Shown piece by piece: positions 1-9,054 of a stretch of 64,000 bases of DNA. Source of the stretch: FEB-35 sp050263095 (GTDB taxonomy: Bacteria; Desulfobacterota; Deferrimicrobia; Deferrimicrobiales; Deferrimicrobiaceae); assembly GCA_050263095.1 (NCBI GenBank), contig JBLNEW010000069.1, positions 31,468 through 95,467 of the forward strand, in the 5' to 3' direction. The notes beneath the pieces are model-generated. The model made no database searches. It had not been told where the DNA came from and saw nothing but the letters and a program-made list of their open reading frames with translations. Position 1 is the first letter of the stretch, and each line of letters opens with the position of its first letter. A program made the translations under genes and the position numbers.

Positions 1-902
1 TCGCCGCTGGACCGCTCGATCCTGTCCTGACGGGCAACGCGGTCGACGAACGCGCGGACTTCCTTCCCGCGCCCGGTTTCATCCGCGAATTTCGCCACCA
101 GCGGATGCTCAGGCGCGACGCTCATGAACGTGGCGCCGTAGATCGTGTCCGGCCTCGTCGTGAACACGGTGATCCTGCCGTCGCCGCCGGCGAGCGGGAA
201 ATCGATCTCCGCCCCCTCGCTTCGCCCGATCCAGTTTCTTTGCATCTCCAGGACGTTTTCCGGCCACCCCCCTTCAAGCTCGTCGTGCCCGGAGAGGAGC
301 TCGTCCGCGTACTTCGTGATCCCGAGGAACCACTGGTCGAGCTCCCGCTGCGTGACGCGCGTCTGGTCGTGGATGAAGCACGTCCCGTCCCTGTTGACCT
401 GTTCGTTCGCAAGGACGGTCTGGCACTCGTCGCACCAGTTGAGCAGCGCCCTCTTCCTGTAAGCAAGCCCGTCCCGGATCATCCAGAGGAAGAAGAGCTG
501 CTCCCAGCGGTAATATTCCGGGGTGCACGTGGCGAACTCGCGATCCCAGTCGTAGGAGATGCCCAGCTCCTTCAACTGCTGGCGCATGAAGTCGATATTC
601 TCGTATGTCCACTTGGCGGGGTGCGTCCCGTGCCGGTGGGCGGCGTTCTCCGCCGGAAGGCCGAACGCGTCCCATCCGATCGGGTGCAGCACCTGGTAGC
701 CCCGCATCCGCTTGAACCGCGCGATGAGGTCGCCGATCGTGTATACGCGTACGTGCCCCATGTGTATGCGCCCGGACGGATAGGGAAACATCTCGAGACA
801 GTAATACTTGGGTGCGGCGACTTCGTCCGGGCACCTGGAAACCCCGGCATCGTCCCACGCTTTCTGCCATTTGGACTCGATCGCCTGCGGTCGATACTTC
901 AT
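1..902 (-). CDS. leuS: Leucyl-tRNA synthetase, N-terminal part (cut by window start)
   Basis: Charges tRNA-Leu with leucine in the cytoplasm. Only the first 300 codons are inside the window; the KMSKS loop and anticodon-binding parts lie beyond base 1. Visible landmarks are the class I signature as HMGH within YPSGRIHMGHVRVYTIGD (about residues 40-57) and the start of the CP1 editing domain with FTTRPDTIYG. The ATG at 902-900 overlaps the nusB stop as ATGA, so the two are probably translationally coupled. It is the last gene of the long minus-strand operon visible here. LeuS rather than IleRS or ValRS is chosen from the N-terminal sequence style (KYRPQAIESKWQ). Confidence 0.95.
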   Translation of the reverse strand, partial: MKYRPQAIESKWQKAWDDAGVSRCPDEVAAPKYYCLEMFPYPSGRIHMGHVRVYTIGDLIARFKRMRGYQVLHPIGWDAFGLPAENAAHRHGTHPAKWTYENIDFMRQQLKELGISYDWDREFATCTPEYYRWEQLFFLWMIRDGLAYRKRALLNWCDECQTVLANEQVNRDGTCFIHDQTRVTQRELDQWFLGITKYADELLSGHDELEGGWPENVLEMQRNWIGRSEGAEIDFPLAGGDGRITVFTTRPDTIYGATFMSVAPEHPLVAKFADETGRGKEVRAFVDRVARQDRIERSSG

Positions 903-1312
903 CTGGTTCCCTTCTTTTTCCTGGAGATCTCCGATATCTTATCAAGTATCCCGTTGATGAAAGCGCCGGATTCCTCCGAGCCGTACCTTTTTCCCAGGTC
1001 CACCGCCTCGTTTATCGCCACCACGTAAGGAACATCGTCAGAGTGGCATATTTCGTACGCGCCGAGGCGAAGGATGTTGCGGTCGACGAGCGCCATCCTT
1101 TCCAGCCGCCAATTCTCGGCCGCCCGCCGGATGAGGTCGTCGACCTCCTCGCGGTGGTCCCATACGCCGTTGACCGCGTCGCGATAGTACCCGGGATCCG
1201 ACGGAGGGTCGGACGTCAACGCAAAAAGGGGGATGGCCTCGTCAGGGCCAACCCCCAGGAAATCCATCATGAAAAGCGTTTGAAAGACCTTTTCCCTCGA
1301 TTCCCGGCGCAC
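899..1312 (-). CDS. nusB: Transcription antitermination factor NusB
   Basis: NusB binds boxA RNA with ribosomal protein S10 and supports antitermination of rRNA operons. The 137-residue protein has the family's all-helical pattern: RRESREKVFQTLFMMDF at the start, and VDRNILRLGAYEI followed by AINEAVDLGKRYG in the C-terminal half. Length is normal for NusB. The start is GTG at 1312. It lies 25 bp after ribH and overlaps leuS by 4 bp; a ribH-nusB pair is a very common bacterial arrangement. Confidence 0.95.
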   Translation of the reverse strand: MRRESREKVFQTLFMMDFLGVGPDEAIPLFALTSDPPSDPGYYRDAVNGVWDHREEVDDLIRRAAENWRLERMALVDRNILRLGAYEICHSDDVPYVVAINEAVDLGKRYGSEESGAFINGILDKISEISRKKKGTR

Positions 1313-1337
1313 TTCTTGTTCCGCTCCCGGCCCTCCT

Positions 1338-1799
1338 CTATACCTGGCGCAGCAGCTTGGCCATCTCTATTGCTGACAGCGCCGCCTCAAATCCCTTGTT
1401 GCCGGCCTTCGTGCCGGCGCGCTCGATCGCCTGCTCGATCGTATCGGTGGTCAGAACGCCGAATGCGACGGGGACCCCGGAGTCGAGGGTCACCTGGGCG
1501 ATTCCCTTGGTCACTTCGGCGCTCAGGTAATCGAAGTGCGGAGTCCCCCCGCGGATCAGCGCCCCCAGCGCTATGACGGCGTCGGCCTTTCCCTTGGCGG
1601 CCTTGCGGACTCCAAGCGGAAGCTCGAACGAGCCGGGGACCTTGATCACCAGGATGTCCTTGTCCTCCACGCCGTGCCGCCGCAGGCCGTCCATCGCTCC
1701 TTCGAGCAGCCGGTCGGTGATGAATGCGTTGAACCGCGACACAACGATCGCCACCTTCAATCCCTGTCCCTGGAGGTCTCCCTCGATCACCCGCGCCAT
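1338..1799 (-). CDS. ribH: 6,7-dimethyl-8-ribityllumazine synthase
   Basis: Condenses 5-amino-6-ribitylaminouracil with 3,4-dihydroxy-2-butanone 4-phosphate, the penultimate riboflavin step. Motifs seen: VSRFNAFITDRLLEGA near the N terminus, VPGSFELPLGVRKAA, ALGALIRGGTPHFDY, and GVLTTDTIEQAIERAG with AGNKGFEAA. An upstream GTG at 1814 overlaps the ribBA stop, but the ATG at 1799 is preferred: a GAGGGGG ribosome-binding site lies just before it and the family normally begins at this point. The resulting 153 residues match usual length. It is the last rib gene, followed by nusB. Confidence 0.94.
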   Translation of the reverse strand: MARVIEGDLQGQGLKVAIVVSRFNAFITDRLLEGAMDGLRRHGVEDKDILVIKVPGSFELPLGVRKAAKGKADAVIALGALIRGGTPHFDYLSAEVTKGIAQVTLDSGVPVAFGVLTTDTIEQAIERAGTKAGNKGFEAALSAIEMAKLLRQV

Positions 1800-1810
1800 C
1801 TCAAGCCCCC

Positions 1811-3016
1811 TCACTCGACGTTCAGTATATGCCCCAGCTTCTTCTTCTTGGTCTTGAGGTACTTTACGTTTGCCGCGTTGGGGGCCACCTCGATGGGGAC
1901 CCGCTCGACCACCCTCAGGCCGTACCCCTCCAGTCCGATGATCTTTTTCGGATTGTTGGTGAGCAGCCGGATGTCCCGCACTCCGACGTCGACCAGGATC
2001 TGGGCACCCACCCCGTAATCCCTCAAGTCCGGCTTGAATCCGAGCCTCTCGTTCGCCTCGACCGTGTCGAAGCCCTTGTCCTGCAGGTTATAGGCGCGGA
2101 TCTTGTTTTCAAGGCCGATCCCCCGCCCCTCCTGCCGCATGTAAAGGAACACTCCGGATCCGGCCCGGACGATCATGCGCATGGCGTTCCGGAGCTGCTC
2201 GCCGCAGTCGCAGCGCATCGAATGGAAAACGTCCCCGGTCAGGCACTCGGAATGGACGCGGACCAGCGCCGGCACATCCGGCCGGACCTCCCCCTTGATC
2301 AGCGCCATGTGGGTATCGCCGTTGATCTCGTTCCTGTACGCGATCGCCGCGAATTCCCCGCCGTCCCGCACAGGCATCCGCGTCTCCACGATGCGCTTGA
2401 CGAGGCGCTCCCTCGTCATCCGGTACTCGACGAGGTCCTGTATCGACACGATCTTGAGCCCGTGCTCGGCGGCGAACGACCTCAAGTCCGGCATGCGCGC
2501 CATCGTCCCGTCTTCCTTCATGATCTCGCAGATGACGCCCGCCGGAGAGCAGCCGGCAAGCCGCGCCAGGTCGACGGACCCTTCCGTCTGGCCGGTCCTT
2601 ACGAGGACCCCGCCCTTCCTCGCCACCACGGGAAACACGTGACCCGGCCGCACGAGATCTTCCGGCCTGGCGTTTTCCGCAATGGCGGTGCGGACGGTTG
2701 TGGATCGGTCGTATGCCGAAATTCCGGTCGTGACCCCGCGGCGCGCTTCTATCGATACTGTGAAGGCCGTCCCGAAGGGAGAGGAATTGTCGTGCACCAT
2801 CGGCGGGAGCTGAAGCTGGCGCGCCCGTTCCTCGGTCATGCTGAGACAGATGAGCCCGCGGCCGTACCGGGCCATGAAGTTTATGGCGTCCGGCGAAACG
2901 TGGTCGGCCGCGATCGTCAGATCCCCTTCGTTCTCGCGGTCCTCGTCGTCGACGAGGATCACCATCTTACCCGCGCGTATGTCCTCGATCGCGTCCTCTA
3001 TCCTGGCAAGCGGCAT
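1811..3016 (-). CDS. ribBA: Bifunctional DHBP synthase / GTP cyclohydrolase II
   Basis: Supplies both precursors of lumazine: the N-terminal half (about residues 1-200) makes dihydroxybutanone phosphate from ribulose 5-phosphate, and the C-terminal half opens GTP. Seen: the acidic metal-binding stretch VDDEDRENEGDL and RPGHVFPV in the RibB part; HSECLTGDVFHSMRCDCG with its zinc cysteines and YMRQEGRGIGL in the RibA part. At 401 residues it is full length with both active sites intact. It lies 13 bp after ribE and 11 bp before the preferred ribH start. No FMN riboswitch is seen; expression probably depends on the upstream operon promoter. Confidence 0.96.
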   Translation of the reverse strand: MPLARIEDAIEDIRAGKMVILVDDEDRENEGDLTIAADHVSPDAINFMARYGRGLICLSMTEERARQLQLPPMVHDNSSPFGTAFTVSIEARRGVTTGISAYDRSTTVRTAIAENARPEDLVRPGHVFPVVARKGGVLVRTGQTEGSVDLARLAGCSPAGVICEIMKEDGTMARMPDLRSFAAEHGLKIVSIQDLVEYRMTRERLVKRIVETRMPVRDGGEFAAIAYRNEINGDTHMALIKGEVRPDVPALVRVHSECLTGDVFHSMRCDCGEQLRNAMRMIVRAGSGVFLYMRQEGRGIGLENKIRAYNLQDKGFDTVEANERLGFKPDLRDYGVGAQILVDVGVRDIRLLTNNPKKIIGLEGYGLRVVERVPIEVAPNAANVKYLKTKKKKLGHILNVE

Positions 3017-3029
3017 CTGGACGACCTTT

Positions 3030-3665
3030 TCACGCGAATCCGTGTTTTTTGAGAAAATCCCTGGAGATACCCGGTCCCCCGCTTTCCAGGAACCGCAGCA
3101 CGTATTTGCCGACTATGTCCGTTTCCACGTTCACCCTGTCCCCCGGCCGCATGCCGCCAAAGGTGGTCCTATCCAGGGTAAACGGAATCAGAGTCACCTC
3201 GAAACCGTCCGGACGGACCGCGCTTACCGTGAGGCTGACGCCGTCCACGGCCACGGCTCCCTTGAAAACGACGTATTTCATTATAGTGATATCGGCCCGT
3301 ATATGGAATACCCGCGAATCCCCCGCGGGCCGGATTTCGCTGACCGTTCCCGTTCCGTCGACGTGGCCGTACACCAGGTGGCCGTCCAGCCGCCCTGAGG
3401 CGGCCATAGCCCTCTCCAGGTTCACCGGCTTGCCCGGCGAAAGCGAGCGGAAATTGGTCCGATCCAGCGTTTCCGCGGAGACGTCCGCCCGGAACCGCCC
3501 CGCCGCCTTCCCGGTTACCGTGAGGCAGGCGCCGGAAACCGATATGGAATCGCCCGCCTTAAGCTCCTCCGTCGGCAGACCCGACGACACCTCCAGCGCC
3601 GCGCCCTTGGCTCCAGGCGCGAATGACGCCACCTTCCCTACGTCCTCTACCATGCCCGTAAACAT
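3030..3665 (-). CDS. ribE: Riboflavin synthase alpha subunit
   Basis: Dismutates two lumazine molecules to riboflavin plus the pyrimidine that RibH reuses. The 211-residue protein begins with the family signature MFTGMVEDVGKV and contains the two tandem lumazine-binding repeats. The first carries SGACLTV and the second VDGVSLTV. The symbol ribE follows E. coli usage (ribC in some other schemes). It sits 17 bp after ribD and 13 bp before ribBA. Confidence 0.96.
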   Translation of the reverse strand: MFTGMVEDVGKVASFAPGAKGAALEVSSGLPTEELKAGDSISVSGACLTVTGKAAGRFRADVSAETLDRTNFRSLSPGKPVNLERAMAASGRLDGHLVYGHVDGTGTVSEIRPAGDSRVFHIRADITIMKYVVFKGAVAVDGVSLTVSAVRPDGFEVTLIPFTLDRTTFGGMRPGDRVNVETDIVGKYVLRFLESGGPGISRDFLKKHGFA

Positions 3666-3682
3666 TTTAGCCCCCGTGCCCC

Positions 3683-4768
3683 TTAAAGCGCCTCCGCCGT
3701 CACAACGAGGTCATCCCCCGCGCGGCGGACGTTCCTTATCGCCAGTTTCCTCCCCGCTTCGACAGTGGGCGGACGAAATCCCGCTATCGCCCTGGTACCT
3801 TCCCCCAGCAGCCTGGGGGCGATGAAGAAAACGAATCGGTCGACGGCCCCTTCCGCGACCAGCCACCCCGCGACGCGACCGCCTCCCTCGACCAGGAGCG
3901 ACGTCACCCCCTCACTGCCCAATGCCCGAAGCAGAACGGATGCGGAGATGCGCCCTTCCCTCGACGGCAGCTCCAGCACCCTCCCCCCCAGGGATGCCAC
4001 CCGGTCCGCGAAGCGGCCCGATGCGCCCCGAGGGCAGACGAGAATAACCCTTCCCTTTCCCCCGCGGAAAATCCGAAGATCGGAAATCCCCGCCAGGCGC
4101 GAAGTCACCGCGATCCTTATGGGGTCCCTGCCACCGCGGATGCGGGAAGAGAGCAGCGGATCGTCCTTGCGCAACGTCCCGCCCCCGACCAGGACGGCGT
4201 CGGATTCTGACCGCATCCGGTGGACGATCCTGCGCGACTCCTCGCCGCTTATCCATCTGGACGCTCCCGTGGACGCGGCTATCTGGCCGTCCAGGGACAT
4301 GGCGAGCTTCAGCGTAACGTACGGCTTTCCCGATACCACCCACCGGCAATAGGCGCGGTTCAGGGCCGTCGCCGATTCCTCGAGGAGGCCGCAGTACACA
4401 TCGAGCCCCGCTTTCCTTAAAGCCGACAGACCCTTTCCGGATACCGCCGGGTTGGGATCCTTCATCGCGACCGCTACCCGCCGTATCCCCGCCGACAGCA
4501 CCGCCTCGGTGCACGGGCCGGTGCGCCCGACGGTGCAGCACGGCTCCAGCGTCACGTAAAGGTCGGCGCCTCCCGCCGCGCGCCCGGCGTCCCGGATCGC
4601 CTCCACTTCGGCGTGGGGCAGCCCGGCTGCCCTGTGATACCCGCGGCCGACCACCTTTCGGCCCCGGACAAGGACAGCTCCCACGGCCGGATTCGGCGAC
4701 GTCCGCCCGACGCCCTTGCGGGCGAGCGCAAGCGCCATCCGCATGAATTCGGGACTTGGGAAAGTCAC
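3683..4768 (-). CDS. ribD: Bifunctional riboflavin deaminase/reductase RibD
   Basis: Carries out the second and third riboflavin steps: pyrimidine deamination, then NADPH-dependent reduction of the ribosyl side chain. The N-terminal deaminase (about residues 1-145) shows the zinc motifs HAEVEAI and LEPCCTVGRTGPCTEA. The reductase half shows TLKLAMSLDGQIAAS, the SRWISGEESRR stretch and VEGGGRVAGWLV. At 361 residues it is complete for the fused form. It follows nrdR by 10 bp and precedes ribE. Confidence 0.96.
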   Translation of the reverse strand: MTFPSPEFMRMALALARKGVGRTSPNPAVGAVLVRGRKVVGRGYHRAAGLPHAEVEAIRDAGRAAGGADLYVTLEPCCTVGRTGPCTEAVLSAGIRRVAVAMKDPNPAVSGKGLSALRKAGLDVYCGLLEESATALNRAYCRWVVSGKPYVTLKLAMSLDGQIAASTGASRWISGEESRRIVHRMRSESDAVLVGGGTLRKDDPLLSSRIRGGRDPIRIAVTSRLAGISDLRIFRGGKGRVILVCPRGASGRFADRVASLGGRVLELPSREGRISASVLLRALGSEGVTSLLVEGGGRVAGWLVAEGAVDRFVFFIAPRLLGEGTRAIAGFRPPTVEAGRKLAIRNVRRAGDDLVVTAEAL

Positions 4769-4778
4769 ATCGCGCCCG

Positions 4779-5255
4779 CTAGGACTTGGTGGGTCGGTCG
4801 GTCGGTTCGGTGATCAGGGTCTTGATCTCCTCGACGAACTGGCTCAGGTCCTTGAACTGGCGGTACACGGAGGCGAACCGGACGTAGGCGACGTCGTCCA
4901 GCTTCAGCAGCTCCCCCATCACGCGCCCGCCTATTTCCACGGACGAGATTTCCTTTTCCCCGGATGCCTGGAATTCGCTCTCAAGGGTGTCCACCACCTT
5001 CTCGATCGTGGCGTAGCTTATCGGGCGCTTCTCGCAAGCCTTCAAGATCCCGCTTATGATCTTCTGTCGGTCGAAAGGCTCCCGGCGCCCGTCGCGCTTG
5101 ACGACCAGGGGGAGCTCCTCCTCGATCCGCTCGTAAGTGGTGAACCTGCCGCGGCAGGACAGGCATTCCCGCCGCCTCCGGATGACGTCGCCATCCTTTC
5201 CGGCGCGGGAGTCGACCACCTTGTTGTCGACATGGCCGCACCGCGGGCACTTCAA
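4779..5255 (-). CDS. nrdR: Transcriptional repressor NrdR
   Basis: NrdR senses ATP/dATP through an ATP-cone and represses ribonucleotide reductase genes. The 158-residue protein has an N-terminal zinc ribbon (CPRCGH and CLSCRGRFTTYER) and the ATP-cone from about residue 49 (VVKRDGRREPFDRQKI). The start is TTG at 5255, overlapping the stop of the deaminase gene as TTGA. Its position beside dCMP deaminase and ribD fits a nucleotide-linked operon. The NrdR-box targets would be at nrd genes outside the window. Confidence 0.96.
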   Translation of the reverse strand: MKCPRCGHVDNKVVDSRAGKDGDVIRRRRECLSCRGRFTTYERIEEELPLVVKRDGRREPFDRQKIISGILKACEKRPISYATIEKVVDTLESEFQASGEKEISSVEIGGRVMGELLKLDDVAYVRFASVYRQFKDLSQFVEEIKTLITEPTDRPTKS

Positions 5256-5722
5256 GGCGCGCGCTCCTCCAAACGGACGAGTTCCATGCCGACTTCCTTG
5301 AGCATCTCGCCGGTAAGCGCGTCAGCGTACCCTTCCAGGTAGACGATCCGCCTGACCCCGGCGTTGATCAGCATCTTCGCGCAGATGATGCACGGAAGGT
5401 TAGTGCAGTAGAGGACCGCGCCCCGTATCGAGACGCCGTGGAACGCGGCCTGGATTATCGCGTTTTGCTCGGCGTGAAGCCCGCGGCACAGCTCGTGCCG
5501 CTCGCCCGAAGGGACGTTGAGCCTCTCCCTCAGGCAGCCCGTCACCTCGCAATGCTCCACCCCCGAGGGGACGCCGTTGTACCCGGTGGCCAGCAGGCGG
5601 CGGTCCTTGACGAGCACGGCGCCCACGGCGCGCCGAAGGCACGAAGAGCGCCGGGAGGCAAGCCTGGCCATGTCCATGAAGTAGGTGTCCCAGTCGGGAC
5701 GGGTGCGCGCGGCGGTCTTCAA
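5252..5722 (-). CDS. dCMP deaminase family protein (ComEB-like)
   Basis: Predicted to convert dCMP to dUMP for thymidylate synthesis. The 156-residue protein shows the zinc-dependent deaminase motifs HAEQNAI (His plus catalytic Glu) and PCIICAKMLI. It also has the extra Cys/His-containing insertion (GCLRERLNVPSGERHELCRG) typical of the dCMP deaminase/ComEB group. The likely start is TTG at 5722, with GGAG about 9 bases upstream, only 3 bp after the glyA stop. It lies directly before nrdR. Allosteric control by dCTP/dTTP is known for the family but cannot be judged here. Confidence 0.9.
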   Translation of the reverse strand: MKTAARTRPDWDTYFMDMARLASRRSSCLRRAVGAVLVKDRRLLATGYNGVPSGVEHCEVTGCLRERLNVPSGERHELCRGLHAEQNAIIQAAFHGVSIRGAVLYCTNLPCIICAKMLINAGVRRIVYLEGYADALTGEMLKEVGMELVRLEERAP

Positions 5723-5725
5723 CCG

Positions 5726-6988
5726 TCAGCTCCGGGCATAAGCCGCCAACAGGCCGGGGTAGAGCGGAAACGCCTCGCAGATGTCGCGCACGGCCGCCGC
5801 GACCCGCTTCTCCACGCCGGCGTCGCCGGGGGCCGAGAGGATGTCCGCGATCAGGTTACCGATCCGCTCCGTCTCCCGTTCTTTCATGCCGCGGGTGGTG
5901 ATCGCCGGAGTGCCGGCACGGATGCCGCTCGTGACGAAGGGGCTGCGCGTCTCGAACGGGACCGTGTTCTTGTTGACCGTGATCCCCACGCGGTCGAGCG
6001 CCTCCTGCGCATCCTTGCCGGTCAAGGGGGTATCCTTCAGGTTGACCAGGAACAGGTGGTTGTCCGTCCCTCCGGATACGAGCCTGTAGCCGCGGCGCGC
6101 GATCGCCTCCGCCATCGCCTTGGCGTTGCGGACGATCTGCTCCTGGTACTCCTTGAACCCGGGGCTCATCGCCTCCTTGAGAGCAACCGCCTTGGCCGCG
6201 ATTACATGCATCAGCGGTCCGCCCTGGATGCCGGGGAAGATCGCCGAGTTGAGCTTCTTGGCCATCTCTTCGCGGCACATGATCATTCCCGCCCGGGGGC
6301 CCCGCAAAGTCTTGTGCGTGGTGGTGGTCACGAACTCGCAATACGGGACCGGGTTCGGGTGGATGCCCACGGCGACGAGTCCCGCCACGTGGGCGATGTC
6401 GGCCATCAGCATGGCGCCCGTCTCATCCGCTATCTCCCGGAAGGGGACAAAATCGATGGACCTGGGGTACGCGGACGCGCCGATGACGATCATCTTCGGC
6501 TTGTGCTTTATGGCCAGGTCGCGCACCTGGTCGAAGTCTATGGTCTCGGTGTCCTGCCGCACGCCGTACGGGACCACGTTGAACAGCTTCCCGGAGAAGT
6601 TGACGGGGCTGCCGTGCGTCAGGTGGCCGCCGTGGGAGAGGTTCATCCCCAGCATGGTGTCTCCCGGGGTCATGGCCGCCAGGTAGACCGCCATGTTGGC
6701 CTGCGAGCCCGAGTGCGGCTGGACGTTGACGTGCTCGGCCCCGAAGATCTTCTTCGCCCGTTCTATCGCCAGGGTCTCCGCCTGGTCGACGAACTCGCAC
6801 CCGCCGTAATAGCGCTTGCCCGGGTACCCTTCCGCGTACTTGTTCGTCAGAATCGAACCCGTCGCCTCCAGCACCGCCTCGCTCACGAAGTTCTCCGACG
6901 GTATGAGCTCCAGGCCGTACGCCTGCCGCTCCGTCTCACGGCGTATCACATCGTAAATCTCGGGATCAACGGTCTTGAGTGTGGACAT
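5726..6988 (-). CDS. glyA: Serine hydroxymethyltransferase
   Basis: PLP enzyme interconverting serine and glycine with transfer of a C1 unit to tetrahydrofolate. The 420-residue protein is full length. Motifs include LIPSENFVSEAV, the TNKYAEGYPGKRYYGG loop, and the PLP-lysine segment TTTTHKTLRGPRAG. The C1 output serves purine and thymidylate synthesis, in keeping with the neighbouring dCMP deaminase and nrdR. It is 19 bp downstream of rpiB. Confidence 0.97.
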   Translation of the reverse strand: MSTLKTVDPEIYDVIRRETERQAYGLELIPSENFVSEAVLEATGSILTNKYAEGYPGKRYYGGCEFVDQAETLAIERAKKIFGAEHVNVQPHSGSQANMAVYLAAMTPGDTMLGMNLSHGGHLTHGSPVNFSGKLFNVVPYGVRQDTETIDFDQVRDLAIKHKPKMIVIGASAYPRSIDFVPFREIADETGAMLMADIAHVAGLVAVGIHPNPVPYCEFVTTTTHKTLRGPRAGMIMCREEMAKKLNSAIFPGIQGGPLMHVIAAKAVALKEAMSPGFKEYQEQIVRNAKAMAEAIARRGYRLVSGGTDNHLFLVNLKDTPLTGKDAQEALDRVGITVNKNTVPFETRSPFVTSGIRAGTPAITTRGMKERETERIGNLIADILSAPGDAGVEKRVAAAVRDICEAFPLYPGLLAAYARS

Positions 6989-7007
6989 TATCTCGCCGCT
7001 CCTTTTC

Positions 7008-7478
7008 TCACGTCTGCATGCCCAGGCGTTTCTCCATGCTTACGATCTTTTCCACCCTCCTGGCGTGCCTCCCCCCCTCGAACGCTTCCGAAAGGAAGAT
7101 GCGGAGGCGCGCAACAGCGGCCTCGACGGACATGGTCCGCGAGCCGAAGATCGCCACGTTGGCGTCGTTGTGCAGGCGGGCGTGACGCGCCGTGAAGTCG
7201 TCGTACAGCAGGGCGGCGCGCACGTTGGGGAACTTGTTCGCGGATATCGACATCCCGACGCCGGTCCCGCACACGAGCACGCCAAACGCCGCGCGGCCTC
7301 CGGAGACTCTCAGGGCGACCGCCTCCGCGTAATCGGGGTAGTCCACCGATTCCGGCGTATCGGGCCCCAGGTCCTGCACCGCGTATCCCCATTCCGCGAG
7401 GGCGTCCCGCAGGCGGCGCCGCATCTCGAGGCCCGCGTGGTCGGACGCGAGCGCAACGGTCCGCCCCGCCCCGTTCAT
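7008..7478 (-). CDS. rpiB: Ribose 5-phosphate isomerase B
   Basis: Interconverts ribose 5-phosphate and ribulose 5-phosphate; the latter is the RibB substrate used further down the operon. The 156-residue protein shows VALASDHAGLEMRR at the N terminus, the anion-binding CGTGVGMSISANK loop, and ARLHNDANV. An upstream in-frame extension reaches 7589 but reads as low-complexity sequence antisense within fabF. The ATG at 7478, 4 bp after the fabF stop, is the sensible start. Confidence 0.95.
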   Translation of the reverse strand: MNGAGRTVALASDHAGLEMRRRLRDALAEWGYAVQDLGPDTPESVDYPDYAEAVALRVSGGRAAFGVLVCGTGVGMSISANKFPNVRAALLYDDFTARHARLHNDANVAIFGSRTMSVEAAVARLRIFLSEAFEGGRHARRVEKIVSMEKRLGMQT

Positions 7479-7482
7479 GCGC

Positions 7483-8721
7483 CTATCCCGCGAACCTGCC
7501 GAAGAGCAGGCAGGAGTTCGTCCCCCCGAAGCCGAACGAATTCGAGAGCGCATAACGGATCGGCCGGTTCCTGGCGGTGTTGGGCACATAGTCCAGGTCG
7601 CACTCCGGGTCGGGAGTCTCGTAGTTTATGGTCGGCGGGACCGCCCCGTCGCGCACCGCCAGAACGGAAAACACGCTCTCGATGGCGCCGGCCGCGCCCA
7701 GGAGATGCCCCGTCATCGACTTCGTGGAACTTACCATCAGGCGAGAGGAGTGATCCTTGAAAACGGTCTTGATCGCCATCGTTTCGTAAAGGTCGTTGTA
7801 GGGCGTCGAGGTCCCGTGCGCGTTTATGTACTCCACGTCCCCGGGGTCGACCCGCCCGTCGGCGAGCGCAGCCTGCATGCAGCGCACGGCTCCCTCCCCT
7901 CCCGGGGCCGGCGCCGTTACGTGGTACGCATCCGCAGACGCGCCGTAGCCAAGCAGCTCGGCGTAGATCTTCGCTCCGCGCCGCTTCGCCGCCTCCAGCT
8001 CCTCCAGGATGAGCATGGCGGCGCCTTCCCCCATGACGAATCCGTCGCGGTCCTTGTCGAACGGCCTGGACGCCGCCGCCGGATCGCCGTTGCGGGTGGA
8101 CAGCGCTTTCATGGCGCAGAAACCCCCGAGGCCCATGGGAGTTATGGTCGACTCCGTCCCTCCGGCGATCACCGCGTCGCAGGCGCCGCGCCGTATCGCC
8201 TCCAGCGCCTCACCGATCGCGTGGCTGGATGCCGCGCACGCCGTGGTGGTCGTTATGTTGGGCCCCTTCGCCCCGTATTTCATGGCTATGTGGCCGGGCG
8301 CCAGGTTGGATATAAGCATAGGGATGAAGAAGGGGCTGATCTTGCGCGCCCCGCCCTCAAGATACGCCTTGTGGTAGTGCTCGAGCGTGCCCAGTCCCCC
8401 CAGGCCGCTGCCCACGAAAACGCCCGTTCTGGGACCGGTCCTGTCGTCGAGGCTCAAACCCGCATCCGCCATGGCGAGGTGGGCCGCGGCCATGGCTATC
8501 TGGATGAACGGATCCATCCGCTTTATCTCTTTCCGGTCGACGAAGTCCTCGGGATTGAACCCCTTGACCTCGGCGGCGATTCTCGTCGGGAATTCGGCCG
8601 TGTCGAACTTCGTTATATGCGATACGCCGGACCGGCCGGCGAGTATCGCCTCCCAGGTCGGCGCCACGCCTATCCCGAGCGGCGTCACCGCCCCCATTCC
8701 TGTCACCACCACTCTACGCAT
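7483..8721 (-). CDS. fabF: 3-oxoacyl-ACP synthase II (KAS II)
   Basis: Elongating condensing enzyme of type II fatty-acid synthesis. The 412-residue protein has the Cys-His-His active site: nucleophile in TTTACAASSHA, histidines in NAHGTSTPYND and TKSMTGHLLGAAGA. The C terminus NSFGFGGTNSCLLF is characteristic. It lies 69 bp after acpP, the classic fabD-fabG-acpP-fabF order. No truncation or missing residue is seen. Confidence 0.97.
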   Translation of the reverse strand: MRRVVVTGMGAVTPLGIGVAPTWEAILAGRSGVSHITKFDTAEFPTRIAAEVKGFNPEDFVDRKEIKRMDPFIQIAMAAAHLAMADAGLSLDDRTGPRTGVFVGSGLGGLGTLEHYHKAYLEGGARKISPFFIPMLISNLAPGHIAMKYGAKGPNITTTTACAASSHAIGEALEAIRRGACDAVIAGGTESTITPMGLGGFCAMKALSTRNGDPAAASRPFDKDRDGFVMGEGAAMLILEELEAAKRRGAKIYAELLGYGASADAYHVTAPAPGGEGAVRCMQAALADGRVDPGDVEYINAHGTSTPYNDLYETMAIKTVFKDHSSRLMVSSTKSMTGHLLGAAGAIESVFSVLAVRDGAVPPTINYETPDPECDLDYVPNTARNRPIRYALSNSFGFGGTNSCLLFGRFAG

Positions 8722-8790
8722 CCGTCTACCTTCCCGTCGCGGACCGCGTCCGCCGGTCCCTTTCCGCCGGCGGATCGAGCGGATCCATCG

Positions 8791-9024
<234 letters not shown>

Positions 9025-9054
9025 CTGCGGTCCTCCCTTCCTTTTAATATATTC

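Noticed and set aside
1338..4768. FMN riboswitch upstream of the rib genes
   Set aside because: Gaps between these genes are only 10-20 bp, leaving no space for the element.
5438..7195. 585-residue open frame on the plus strand
   Set aside because: It is the complement of the dCMP deaminase, glyA and rpiB genes. Long antisense frames are expected in GC-rich coding DNA.
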